Assembly: GCA_039105265.1 (NCBI GenBank)
Contig: JAPFFF010000002.1
Coordinates: forward strand, 4,092,001-4,156,000
DNA length: 64,000 nt
Source: Tritrichomonas musculus
Taxonomy: Eukaryota > Parabasalia > Tritrichomonadida > Tritrichomonadidae
Direction of reading: 5' to 3'
How positions within the stretch are numbered: the first letter of the stretch is position 1; the number at the start of each line of letters is the position of its first letter. Below, piece after piece: positions 25,147-34,657 of this stretch. The position numbers and the translations under genes are program-made. The notes beneath the pieces are model-generated. The model was not told the DNA's origin, ran no database searches, and was given only the letters and a program-made list of their open reading frames with translations.

Positions 25147-28100
25147 ATGAGCTTTTGTCCTTTTTTGGATCTGAAAGCTTTTGATAAATTAGAAAAAATC
25201 GGGGAAGGCGGATTTGCTAAAGTTGTCAAGATCCGCAATAAAATAACAGGAATAGCCTACGCCGCCAAAATCTTATTTAATGAAATTAACGAATATTCAT
25301 CAGCACAAATCACAGATATATCACGAGAAGTTAATATTCTTGCAAAACTTAGTTACCCATCAATCATTAAATTTATTGGATACAGTCCTATTAATTTTAA
25401 TCAATTACCAAAAACAACAATGGTTACAGAATATTTAAAAAATGGATCGCTATTTAGTATTCTTGATCAAGAAAGAAGAGGTATATCTCCATCATGTTGG
25501 AGCCCTACAAAAAAACTTATCAATATTTATGGAATAGCTTCAGGGATGTCATACTTGCATTCGCAGAATATTGTTCACCGAGACTTAAAGCCACAAAATA
25601 TCCTCGAAGATGATCAATTATATCCTAAAATTAGCGATTTTGGATTATCAAAAATTCTTTTACAAGAGATGGATTCAAACACAGAGAAATCAAGCTCTGG
25701 AATAAAAGGAACACCAGCTTACATATCACCAGAAACATGGGAATATGGTGAACACACAAAAGCAAGCGATGTATATTCATTTTCATTGATCGTTTATGAG
25801 ATTGTCACTAGCGAAATTCCATTTATGGAATATGACGATATATATCTATTGGTTAAGTCAATTATAAAAGGAGATCGTCCGAAAATCGATCAATCATTAA
25901 ATCCAACATATGAGAGCTTGATCAAAAGGTGCTGGTCGAATGAACCAAACGAACGTCCAACATTTGAAGAAATAGTTAATGAATTAAAAACGAACAAAGG
26001 CTTCATTACAAATGAAATCGATGAATCAGAATATATCAAGTATATTGATTTTCTTGATCAACACGAATCAAATCAAAAAGAGAACATCGACTCTAATTCC
26101 AATTCCAATTCTAATTCTAATTTCAAAGGGATCTCCGAAGAAGAAATCGTTTCTTCTTTGACGAACGACGAACATTCAGAAAAAGAACCATCTAAAGAAA
26201 AAACAGCTAAAGAATTTTTTAATATCTTAGTTGAAACGAATTATTTAAAGATGCTTCCAGAAGAAGTCCAAGAATTTATTTCTAACGTTAACCAAACACA
26301 ATCGAACCGATTTTCAAATATTTTGATACGAGAAGACGACATTGATAAATTATATGAAAACTCGACTATTGATCGACCAGAATTCATTACAATTCTGAAT
26401 CAATTTGAACATATTTCAATTGAACTGACCTATCCGAACTCACATATTCAACGTAACCTTCAAATTATTGAAAAACTGAAAACCAAAGAAATTCCGAAAA
26501 TATATGTTAAAGTAACCATTACCGAAGAATTTCAACAAGAATTCCAAAATAATAATATCATCAATGAAATTGATATTCAAGCAAAAATAGAAACACTCGC
26601 AATAACAGCATTTTTAAATTGTTCATCACTAGAGAAAGTGATAATACCATCATCAGTTTCTTTCATAGAAGAACAATGCTTTTTAAAATGCAAATCACTA
26701 AAAGAAATCACAATCCCACCATCTGTTTTGAGAATTGAAGCTCAATGCTTTTCGGAATGTACGTCACTTGAACAGATCACAATTCCACAATCAGTTGTAA
26801 AGTTGGGACATAATTGCTTTTCGAAATGTACTTCGTTAAAAGAATTCACAATTCCTGAATCATTAATCGACCCTGGAGCCAAAACTTTTAGTAATTGCAC
26901 ATCTTTAGAAAAAATGACCATATTATCTGAAGTAAAGACACTTCATGATGAATTTTTCATGAATTGTAAGTCATTAAAGCAAGTTAATATCCCTATAACA
27001 GTTAAAAAAATCGGGAAAAAATGCTTTATGAATTGCACATCGTTGGAAAAAATATCAATACCTGAATCAGTTGGTGGAATTTATAACCAAGCCTTCATGA
27101 ATTGTACTTCTTTAAAATCAATATCAATTCCATGCATTAAAATGATTAAAAGTGAAGCTTTTGGAAGTTGTTCATCATTGACTGAAATATATTTGAACAA
27201 AGTCATTCAAATCAAGGACAAAAGCTTTATGTATTGCAACTCACTATCAGAAATAAAACTTCCTTCTACAGTTAACAAAATTGGCAGAAAAGCATTTGAA
27301 GGTTGTTCTTCATTGATTGAAATAACAATTCCACAAAATGTCAATTCAATTGGCGAACAAGCTTTTTATAATTGCTCAAAATTAGAGAGAGTTATAATTG
27401 AATCTTCTGAAATTGAACTAGGTCAGAATTTGTTTGAAAATACAATATCATTGAAAGCAATTTTTGTAGTTCCTAAAATATATTCTAATATTATTGAAGA
27501 AATTGAATTTTGTAATATTAATAAAAATTGTAGGATTAATTTATATGTAGAAGAGGAAAATCTGAGAATCGTTTACTGTCCTACAAAAAAATCAAAATCT
27601 AATAACGACAAAAAAACAATTTTTAACCAACAAGGAAGGATAAATATTTTTGATGCATTGATCTTGGAAAAAATGGATTGGAACCATTTTTTATCAATAT
27701 CAATATATGATAAGCATGCTGTTTTAATCAATAAGAAAAATCAAGCATTTTCTCTTGAACCAATGGATACTTATAATACTAATGATGAAAGTAACGAAAA
27801 AGATGGTATTATCAAAAATAATGAAATAAAATACGAATTATTTAAGATAATCACCAGAAAAAACAAAAACAAAAAATTCATATCATCAGTTTGTGGTACA
27901 ACTTATGCCTTGTTTTTTGCCAGAAAATCAAAGCAAATTAGACATCCAAAAGATCTTTTAAAATATCAATTCATTTACATTCATTATATAAATAATCTTC
28001 GCTACTCCAAAATAATTAAAATTAAAAATACTGAAAAAATCTTTCTATATGGAGGAGAAAAGAATTCAGCCGCAATTTTAAATAATGATGAAATTTTAAT

Positions 28101-28734
28101 TTTCGAAGAAAGTCAAAAATGCCAGCAGAAAAAACTTCCCCACTTAGAAAAACCAATTTTTATTGCATGCACAAACTATTCATTTTTTGCTCTTTGCTTG
28201 AGCGGTAAAGTTTATGAATACAAGATATCAGATGACACAAACTCAGATTTAGAGTTCAAAGAAGTTAAAGAACTTTTAGAAGATAAAATTATAAGTATTT
28301 CAGGAACATCATTACATTGTGTTGCTATTGGAGAAAAAGGAGATATTTATGTTCAAGGATCAAATGAATATGGACAGATTATTACTCTTGAAGATCATTC
28401 ATCATTCAGTCCCAAATTCATCAAGATAAATGATGAAATAAAAAATAAAATTCAAATAAAAGGAGCAATCAGAAATGTTTATGCTGGCAAGACACATACA
28501 ATTTTTCAAAATAATGAAGGTCAAATTATTAGTTGCGGCCAAAATTCATTAAATGAATTACTTCTGGAGCCAGAAAATAATGAAAAAACCCTATCTGATA
28601 GTATTAATTTTCCACAAAATAGTGTTGTTTCACAATCAGCGCGATTCTGTATTGCAGGCGATGAGCTTTCAATTGTATTTTGTAGTTGTGATCCACCTGT
28701 AAACACGCCAAACAGAAAAATTAAATTTCATTGA
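25147..28734 (+). CDS. Protein kinase (TKL-like) with BspA repeats and a C-terminal RCC1-like domain
   Basis: Tandem paralogue of the previous gene, 1195 residues. Kinase domain about 10-275: GEGGFAKV, YAAKIL, IVHRDLKPQN, ISDFGLSK, and YISPET where most kinases have APE. The linker (about 257-480) is identical to that of the neighbour. BspA-type repeats cover about 485-790 (roughly a dozen units). The last 400 residues differ completely. They contain RCC1-like blades such as VQGSNEYGQIITL and YAGKTHTIFQNNEGQIISCGQNS, so a beta-propeller end is likely. The order kinase, repeats, propeller suggests a multi-adaptor signalling protein. Confidence 0.88.
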   Translation: MSFCPFLDLKAFDKLEKIGEGGFAKVVKIRNKITGIAYAAKILFNEINEYSSAQITDISREVNILAKLSYPSIIKFIGYSPINFNQLPKTTMVTEYLKNGSLFSILDQERRGISPSCWSPTKKLINIYGIASGMSYLHSQNIVHRDLKPQNILEDDQLYPKISDFGLSKILLQEMDSNTEKSSSGIKGTPAYISPETWEYGEHTKASDVYSFSLIVYEIVTSEIPFMEYDDIYLLVKSIIKGDRPKIDQSLNPTYESLIKRCWSNEPNERPTFEEIVNELKTNKGFITNEIDESEYIKYIDFLDQHESNQKENIDSNSNSNSNSNFKGISEEEIVSSLTNDEHSEKEPSKEKTAKEFFNILVETNYLKMLPEEVQEFISNVNQTQSNRFSNILIREDDIDKLYENSTIDRPEFITILNQFEHISIELTYPNSHIQRNLQIIEKLKTKEIPKIYVKVTITEEFQQEFQNNNIINEIDIQAKIETLAITAFLNCSSLEKVIIPSSVSFIEEQCFLKCKSLKEITIPPSVLRIEAQCFSECTSLEQITIPQSVVKLGHNCFSKCTSLKEFTIPESLIDPGAKTFSNCTSLEKMTILSEVKTLHDEFFMNCKSLKQVNIPITVKKIGKKCFMNCTSLEKISIPESVGGIYNQAFMNCTSLKSISIPCIKMIKSEAFGSCSSLTEIYLNKVIQIKDKSFMYCNSLSEIKLPSTVNKIGRKAFEGCSSLIEITIPQNVNSIGEQAFYNCSKLERVIIESSEIELGQNLFENTISLKAIFVVPKIYSNIIEEIEFCNINKNCRINLYVEEENLRIVYCPTKKSKSNNDKKTIFNQQGRINIFDALILEKMDWNHFLSISIYDKHAVLINKKNQAFSLEPMDTYNTNDESNEKDGIIKNNEIKYELFKIITRKNKNKKFISSVCGTTYALFFARKSKQIRHPKDLLKYQFIYIHYINNLRYSKIIKIKNTEKIFLYGGEKNSAAILNNDEILIFEESQKCQQKKLPHLEKPIFIACTNYSFFALCLSGKVYEYKISDDTNSDLEFKEVKELLEDKIISISGTSLHCVAIGEKGDIYVQGSNEYGQIITLEDHSSFSPKFIKINDEIKNKIQIKGAIRNVYAGKTHTIFQNNEGQIISCGQNSLNELLLEPENNEKTLSDSINFPQNSVVSQSARFCIAGDELSIVFCSCDPPVNTPNRKIKFH
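25917..26588 (+). repeat. 672-bp segment identical to 22649-23320 (copy 2)
   Basis: Second copy of the shared linker segment. Identity stops abruptly at both ends (CTTGATCAAAAGG on the left, GCAAAAAT on the right), as expected for a gene-conversion tract. Confidence 0.85.
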
Positions 28735-28982
28735 ATTGAACATATTATATTATTTTATTATGTTATTTTAATAAACTTATCTATCTATGTGATCTTTTGA
28801 CTTCTTTTAATCTAATAGGTCTTTATTTTTTTTATCGATAATTTTATCACAATCACTTTACTAAATTGCATTAAGAAAATAATAAATAATAAATAAAAAA
28901 GAATGATAATATTATAAAAAATGGTCAAAATTTAATGTAATCCGCTTTTCTATAAAAAGAAATTTCTAAGAGTAGAACTTGC

Positions 28983-30608
28983 TTAACAAATAGAGCAGCC
29001 GCCTCGAATTCCATTATCAGGAGGGTTCTCTTCTCTAGTATGCTGAACTTGCTCTCTGACTTCTTGCAAGTTAAACTTGCCAATCTCCATTGGCTCCCAA
29101 AGAATTGCGAAATCATCAATTCCGCTCGTTGAAAGAAGTTCCTTTTCTCTATGAACAGCTACAACATTCACATTTCCTCGGTGCCCGGAAAGAATTTGAA
29201 TTACATCACTATTATTAACATCATAGAAATAGATCCTACCATCATCACTTCCCGTAACAACATAATCACCAAACCAGTTAACTGCTTTGATAGTGTCCAT
29301 TGATTGATGGCCACCTTTCAATTCAATAATTTCACCAGTTACTTTTGGCCTGACTCTGTTGGCCCTGCTTCTATTAGCATTATTTGCTGGAGCGGGATTT
29401 TCCGTAACAGTTACTGTTTCAGTTGTTTCAACAGCTTCTGATGTTTGGACTGTTTGAACGGTGTCTGTGACGGTAGCACTACCTTCTGTTTCTTGCAGTT
29501 CTTCTATGGCTTCTTCTTCTTCTTCTTCCTCTCCCATAGCATTTCCTTGAGCTCTTATAATATCAGCAAGACGTGAAAAGTCAAGTTCATGAGTTTCTTC
29601 ATTAATGAGAAGTCTTAGGTCAATTGTTGGACCTCTATGACGAGGCGGTCTTGGCTGTGGTATTGTCGAAAGATCAACTGCTGAAGCTGTATCTAAAACA
29701 TGAATATTTCCACCAATAACGGTTGCAGCAATCCGGTCACCAGTTGCATCGAAAGCTGCACCAGTAACACTTTTGCGAGAATTGTAATGGTGATTGAAAC
29801 CAAAACCAATATTTTGTGGTTTGTGCTGCTTTATCATTCGCAAATCAAACATCCTAACGGTTCCATCACTTCCTGATGTGATGAAGCGTTTTCTATCGAT
29901 TGGATGAATATCCATTGTATAAAAATCAGCATCTGGGAGATCTCTTAAATCTAAAAGGAGTGATCCATTATCAGTTGGAACAGAACTTTTTGTGACCAAG
30001 CCACCTCCTTCATTTTGACCTCTTATATTATAACGTTCTAAATCAAGAATCAGCTTTTCTTGTCCATCATAATCAAAATCTGCTGGCGTTAATAATGGCA
30101 ATTCTTTGATTGTTTGATTTGTATATTGTGTACGTATATCAAATAATCGAACTGTCCTATCATGACTACATGTAGCAAATGTGTTTTCATCAATAACAAA
30201 TGAACACAATACTTTTCTGATATGATGATTATCATATTTAGTAGTTGTAGCTCTACCTTCTGCAATTTCAATCACTTGTACAGATGCATCATTTCCACCA
30301 GATATAAAACGATTTCCTGTTAAGAAATTTGTTGTAAAAACGTTTGTGATATGTGGAGATAACATAGCTTTAGGAGTTAAGTTTCGATTTCCAATATCCC
30401 ACAACCAGACAGAACCATCATCACATCCTGTGAGTTCATAATCACCATATGGATTAAAAGAACATGTATTAATGCAGCCTCGATGACCACTAAGTGTCAT
30501 TGCATTTGTCATTGAGCATGGATTAAAAATTGACTTATTTAAATAGCAGTTTAAACAATCAGGTTCTTCACCTCTTCGATGTTGATATAAAAGAGAAGAA
30601 AGATTCAT
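28983..30608 (-). CDS. WD40 protein, DCAF8/WDTC1-like, possible CRL4 ubiquitin-ligase receptor
   Basis: A 541-residue propeller protein. The segment LSGHRGCINTCSFNPYGDY near residue 40 is the signature start of DCAF8-type propellers. Repeats follow with DDGSVWLWDI, HDRTVRLFDIR (a WDxR-type motif that binds DDB1) and SDGTVRMFDLR. An acidic, Thr/Val-rich insertion lies at about 345-405, and the last blades (SDDGRIYFYDV, GIDDFAILWEPM) close the ring. It ends GGCSIC, a possible CaaX-type lipid-attachment motif not usual in this family. It probably selects substrates for a cullin-4 ligase. Confidence 0.75.
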   Translation of the reverse strand: MNLSSLLYQHRRGEEPDCLNCYLNKSIFNPCSMTNAMTLSGHRGCINTCSFNPYGDYELTGCDDGSVWLWDIGNRNLTPKAMLSPHITNVFTTNFLTGNRFISGGNDASVQVIEIAEGRATTTKYDNHHIRKVLCSFVIDENTFATCSHDRTVRLFDIRTQYTNQTIKELPLLTPADFDYDGQEKLILDLERYNIRGQNEGGGLVTKSSVPTDNGSLLLDLRDLPDADFYTMDIHPIDRKRFITSGSDGTVRMFDLRMIKQHKPQNIGFGFNHHYNSRKSVTGAAFDATGDRIAATVIGGNIHVLDTASAVDLSTIPQPRPPRHRGPTIDLRLLINEETHELDFSRLADIIRAQGNAMGEEEEEEEAIEELQETEGSATVTDTVQTVQTSEAVETTETVTVTENPAPANNANRSRANRVRPKVTGEIIELKGGHQSMDTIKAVNWFGDYVVTGSDDGRIYFYDVNNSDVIQILSGHRGNVNVVAVHREKELLSTSGIDDFAILWEPMEIGKFNLQEVREQVQHTREENPPDNGIRGGCSIC

Positions 30609-30672
30609 TTTTTTTGTATGAAAATTTTAAATTATGCCATGAAAAAGTTTTAAGATAATCTTATAAAAAAAG

Positions 30673-30744
30673 TGTCCCAGCGCGGAATCGAACCGCGGTC
30701 TGATCCGTGTCAAGGATCTATTCTAACCATTATACTACTGGGAC
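30673..30744 (-). tRNA. tRNA-Val(GAC) by anticodon, with an Asp-like body
   Basis: The minus strand folds into a full cloverleaf of 72 bases. The acceptor GTCCCAG pairs with CTGGGAC, with discriminator A. The D-arm holds AATGGTTA, the anticodon stem is GATCC/GGATC with loop TTGACAC, and the T-arm is CGCGG-TTCGATT-CCGCG. The anticodon is GAC, which reads Val codons. The D-arm and variable loop (AGAC) look more like eukaryotic tRNA-Asp (anticodon GTC). The isotype should therefore be treated with care. Confidence 0.85.
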
Positions 30745-30945
30745 TACATTTCATTTGAAATATTTAATTAAATTAAAAAAATTATAATAAACTTTCAGTT
30801 ATATATCGTTGTTATTTGCAAAAATAACTCTAAAAATTCATGGAACACCTGAATTTTTTTAATCTTTATTTTTTTTAAGAAATTGACTAATTTTTTTATC
30901 GTTTTAAGATTTCAATTAATTCAATCAAAAGTACAATTTATCACT

Positions 30946-30951
30946 TCATAT
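30946..30951 (+). promoter_or_regulatory. Trichomonad-type initiator (TCATAT)
   Basis: TCA-Y-W-W match 12 bases before the ATG at 30964. It supports that start over upstream non-ATG options. Confidence 0.5.
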
Positions 30952-30963
30952 TATAAAATTAAG

Positions 30964-32751
30964 ATGCTTTTTGTTTCATTTTTATTACTCGCCGACTGCA
31001 AAAACACAAATTGTATTATTAATGTTGGCGATAAATATGTAGATCTTTCAAATCTTAAAATCGCAAATAGCAATTATCATTATAATCATCCTACAGAAGG
31101 CAATTTTTCATTTAGACTTTGTGGTGATTTGATCGAGAATGACCCATCAGTTCCACCTTGTGGCTTATCAGAAAAAGGTTGGGCTGGAGCTGCCAATGGA
31201 TTAGATGCAAAAGGTAATACTCAATGCTATCAAACTGCTGCTACAGATTCATTTGCTGCAAAAAAAATTTCTGATACACAATTCACAATTGAGTATGGAT
31301 CAGATACAGACTTAGAACCTGGCTCAGTTGATGAAGTACATACAATTTTTGATTTTAATTATATAAAACAGCAAACTACCGAAGATCCAGTGTCTGTTGA
31401 TATTAGCGATAAAGCTAAAGATAGGATTATTACGCTAACATTTAAAATTAATTTCGAATATCTTCCAAATAAGCCAACACCTACTCCAGTACCAGTTTTT
31501 AATCCAGAATTTCTAAAAGAATCACAAACAAAATCTGGAATGGGAATCAGATTCAATCTTTCTGAATTTCCTTCTTTTACACAAACTGTTCAAACTGATG
31601 GTGAAAACATTGAAGTTGATTTTTCTCCAGGAAACTTCATCAATTGTCCTTTCCCTTATAACTGCCGCCATTATACACCATCTTCTCTTTATCTTTGCAG
31701 GGCTGGAAAGTCTGTTTCAAAACAAATAAAGGCTGTTCATGAAGAAAAAGGATATTGTTCTTCCTTTGGCGTCGCAAGCACATCAACTTCATTTGATCAA
31801 TCTGGCCTTTCTGAGGGTGATGGAGTTAATATCAATTATAAAAGTGATGATCCTTCTAAATCGGCCAAAGTTTTCCTTAAATGTGACACAACTCTTGATC
31901 CTCATGTATTAAGGCTTGGTTCAAAACTAACAGGTGATGATAAAACTGTAAGCTTCACAATGAGAACTTCTGATACATGCATTCGAACTGTCACGCCAGT
32001 TCCAGATCCTATGCGTGGATATTGCAAACATGAATTAACTGTTCATGGAACTGATTTAGTTGTTGATTTACGAGATATCAGTCAAGAAAGTGGCTTTGAA
32101 GTAAATAATGCTAAAATAACTGATGAGAAAACTGGAAAATTAATAGCTGATGATGCAAGTTTTCGAATTCATCCATGTGGATCTCTTGGATGCCCAACCG
32201 GCTACTCTTGCTCAACAAGCCAAAAGAATGATGAAGCATCAAGTTCATTTTGGAAATGTCTTTCATCTACTCATAAATGTGAAAGCATTGGAAGTATCAC
32301 TTCGAGCGATGTTTCTTTTGAGGCCGATAATTCTGTTGATGGCGTTGTTGTTCGATTTGGATCAAGTCTATTTGGAAATAAAAACGCAACAATTCAGTAT
32401 GTATGCCAAGAAGATGCCAATACTCCTATTGTTGAATCAAATGCAACCTTTGATAGCACTAATAATGTATATAAAATTAGAATAAGGCAAAAACAATTTT
32501 GCTTTTCTTCAGCAAAAAAGAGTAAATCATTATCTGGAGGTGCTATCTTCCTAATTTTATTAGCTTGCATCGTATTCTTATACGCTGTAGTTGGAACAAT
32601 TGTATTATCAGTTATGAAGAAAGAATTCACATTCCCCAACAAAGACTTTTGGATTGAGTTTGGATTGTGCATCAAGGAAGCTTGTACACATATTTGCTCT
32701 TGCTCAAAAGTCTCTGATAATTTAATGAAATCAACATATGATAAAATTTAA
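30964..32751 (+). CDS. Type I membrane protein with MRH/Atg27-like lumenal repeats, 595 aa
   Basis: The start at 30964 gives a hydrophobic N-terminus (MLFVSFLLLADC) that looks like a signal peptide. Two or three Cys-rich beta domains follow, each with the pattern of mannose-6-phosphate-receptor-homology (MRH) or Atg27-like folds: C-x-n-VDLSNL, then FRLCGDL, and later YCKHELTVHGTDLVVDLRD with FRIHPCGSLGCPTGYSC. A single membrane span lies near residue 525 (AIFLILLACIVFLYAVVGTI). The cytosolic tail of about 50 residues contains FWIEFGLCIKEAC. Likely a sorting or cargo receptor of the secretory/endosomal system. Sugar-binding residues were not verified. Confidence 0.7.
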   Translation: MLFVSFLLLADCKNTNCIINVGDKYVDLSNLKIANSNYHYNHPTEGNFSFRLCGDLIENDPSVPPCGLSEKGWAGAANGLDAKGNTQCYQTAATDSFAAKKISDTQFTIEYGSDTDLEPGSVDEVHTIFDFNYIKQQTTEDPVSVDISDKAKDRIITLTFKINFEYLPNKPTPTPVPVFNPEFLKESQTKSGMGIRFNLSEFPSFTQTVQTDGENIEVDFSPGNFINCPFPYNCRHYTPSSLYLCRAGKSVSKQIKAVHEEKGYCSSFGVASTSTSFDQSGLSEGDGVNINYKSDDPSKSAKVFLKCDTTLDPHVLRLGSKLTGDDKTVSFTMRTSDTCIRTVTPVPDPMRGYCKHELTVHGTDLVVDLRDISQESGFEVNNAKITDEKTGKLIADDASFRIHPCGSLGCPTGYSCSTSQKNDEASSSFWKCLSSTHKCESIGSITSSDVSFEADNSVDGVVVRFGSSLFGNKNATIQYVCQEDANTPIVESNATFDSTNNVYKIRIRQKQFCFSSAKKSKSLSGGAIFLILLACIVFLYAVVGTIVLSVMKKEFTFPNKDFWIEFGLCIKEACTHICSCSKVSDNLMKSTYDKI

Positions 32752-33058
32752 AAATATATTTATTGTGAAGAATAAAAATTTTTATCAAAGTTGAATTTTA
32801 TTAATTGATCCATTTTTCTTCAAAGCTCATTATATTCGTTTAAATTATCTCTTATATGAAAATTTTCAATTATTTCGCGTGCAACATATTCTTTATGTGA
32901 CAGAAATGAAGAAATTACTAAAAATACAGAGTTTTTTAAACCATTTCAATGGAAATATAGAACGATTATTTTCTTCTGAAAAAGTGGTCTGCGATATTTC
33001 AATTTTTTGAGAAAATTCTCATTTATAAATTTTCAATTTTTTGAGAAAAAATATTTTC

Positions 33059-33064
33059 TCATAA
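33059..33064 (+). promoter_or_regulatory. Trichomonad-type initiator (TCATAA)
   Basis: TCA-Y-W-W match 21 bases before the ATG at 33086. Confidence 0.4.
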
Positions 33065-33085
33065 GTTTAGAAAAAATAAGTTATT

Positions 33086-33778
33086 ATGCCTCCAAAAACC
33101 ATCAAAACTCCAGATCAGAAACTCGACGAAGACTTTCCTCCATTGTCATCTCTTCCAAAAACAAATCCACCTAATCAACCATCTGTTTCAAGGGCACACA
33201 GTACATCTCAACTTTCGTCAAACGTTTCACAACCTGCTTCATCGCCTTTACAACAATCAAATCCACCTCAGCAACAGTCAACACAACCTTTCGATTTATT
33301 TCCGTCATCAGATGCTCGATCTTCAGAAAATCTTTTACAAACAGAATTAACCCAACAAGATTTTTGCAGAGCTCTATCATCAGAAATGAATTTAATTCCA
33401 GATCCACCTTATGATTCTCATGATGTGGTTCGTACTGAAAATACAATCGACACACCGCCATCTTATCCACAAACAAAAAATATGAAATTAGTTCAACCAG
33501 AATTTTTCAAGAAATATGATTTATCAACGCTCTTTTTCATCTTTTTTTATTCTCCTGGAACATCTCAGCAATATTTTGCGGGCAGAGAATTACAAAACAG
33601 AGATTGGCATTATCATATAAAGTTTCAGACCTGGTTCCATAGGATTGAAGAACCAAAAGAAAAAACTCCTGAATTTGAAATTTCCAAATTCGAATATTTT
33701 GACCACTCAACAAGCGAAGGTTGGTGCGTTAGAAAGAGAGACAATTTCAAACTCGAATTTAATTATATTGCCAAATGA
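33086..33778 (+). CDS. NOT-box protein, CCR4-NOT complex subunit (Not2/3/5 family), short
   Basis: Residues 1-130 are low-complexity, rich in Pro, Ser and Gln. Residues about 135-228 form a NOT box: KYDLSTLFFIFFYSPGTSQQY, then LQNRDWHYHIKFQTWFHRIEEP, and finally WCVRKRDNFKLEFNYI. These match the end of CNOT3/Not5 and CNOT2. The protein has 230 residues, far shorter than Not3/5 of yeast or animals (about 560-840), and lacks their N-terminal coiled coil. It should help assemble the CCR4-NOT deadenylase that shortens mRNA tails. Whether it is a Not2 or a Not3/5 orthologue is open. Confidence 0.85.
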   Translation: MPPKTIKTPDQKLDEDFPPLSSLPKTNPPNQPSVSRAHSTSQLSSNVSQPASSPLQQSNPPQQQSTQPFDLFPSSDARSSENLLQTELTQQDFCRALSSEMNLIPDPPYDSHDVVRTENTIDTPPSYPQTKNMKLVQPEFFKKYDLSTLFFIFFYSPGTSQQYFAGRELQNRDWHYHIKFQTWFHRIEEPKEKTPEFEISKFEYFDHSTSEGWCVRKRDNFKLEFNYIAK

Positions 33779-34019
33779 AACTTTAAATATTTTAGTTTTT
33801 AAATATGAATTATAAAAAGCCATTAAATTATCATAATCTTTTTTTTTTTTTTTTTCTTTTTTTATATAATTTCTCTATTTATTAAACGACTAATGAGAGC
33901 TTCGACTCACTATATGCCTTAGAAGCAATGGTGGTAATGGTAATCAAGATTCGTTTTTTCAATATCATTTGAAAAAAATTGAATATAATAAAAATGATGG
34001 TATACTCACATTTCTGTAC
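33779..34019. other. Intergenic spacer with a T-run
   Basis: AT-rich, with a run of about 17 T at 33839-33855. It may include remnants of the start of the decayed hydrolase gene that follows. No gene seen. Confidence 0.5.
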
Positions 34020-34657
34020 AACAGTATCAAACCTGGCCAAGTATGGCTCGATGTTAATAAAAACCCAATGAAATTGTATAATTTTATTCGGGAGTTAGGT
34101 GTTACACATCCAAAGATTTATATGCCTGGAAATTAAAGGTTTAATGATTCATCCTCAACCAGACGATTTAACCTCACCTTTACATCCAACTTATTGCATG
34201 GACAGACCGCACATCATTTATTGTGAATATTATCACCTCCGGAACAAGTGGATATTATCCTAACCCTAGTCAAGTTTGTGTATTTGATGATTTCCATGCC
34301 GAATATCAAGACTTGGGAAATCCTCATATAAATGATCCATTCAATACATCTTTTAATTCACAAATTAGTTGCGTGCTTAAAATACCTGGAAAAGATTTGT
34401 ATATAGCATGTGCTGATAGGTGGATTCCTGGAAAAATGGTAACATTGTTATCATCACAAATAACAAGTGGAATGGAAAGACATTTTGCTAATTAAAAACC
34501 TGATAGATCCCCAAAAGAAGAACTTCCTCTTTCAGGAAAAGAAGAACTGCATAGAGAAAATACTAGTAAATCAACTTATATTTGGCTCCCCATTGAATGG
34601 GATGGTGATAAACCAATAATAAAATGGAGAGATGAATGGAAACTAGAGGATTTTTAA
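34020..34657 (+). pseudogene. Decayed glycoside hydrolase family 43-like gene (galactan beta-galactosidase type)
   Basis: Several pieces align in order with GH43 enzymes of the 1,3-beta-galactosidase group. They are PGQVWLDVNKNPM near 34045, DRPHIIYCEYYHLRNKW near 34205 in another frame, YYPNPSQVCVFDDFHAEYQDLGNP near 34250, IYIACADRW-like LYIACADRWIP near 34395, and STYIWLPIEWDGDKP then WRDEWKLEDF at the end. The frame changes at least once and an in-frame TAA at 34493-34495 splits the last part. Stretches seem to be missing. The family is mainly bacterial and fungal, so the ancestor may have come by transfer. It encoded a secreted plant- or glycan-degrading enzyme at most in the past. Confidence 0.7.

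Noticed and set aside
30883-30963. Longer start for the MRH-like gene
   Set aside because: The extension would begin with TTG and hides the signal peptide. The ATG at 30964 has an initiator just upstream.
34223-34495. 90-codon frame as a gene of its own
   Set aside because: It begins with GTG inside hydrolase homology and ends at a stop after which homology continues in frame, so it is part of the decayed GH43 gene.
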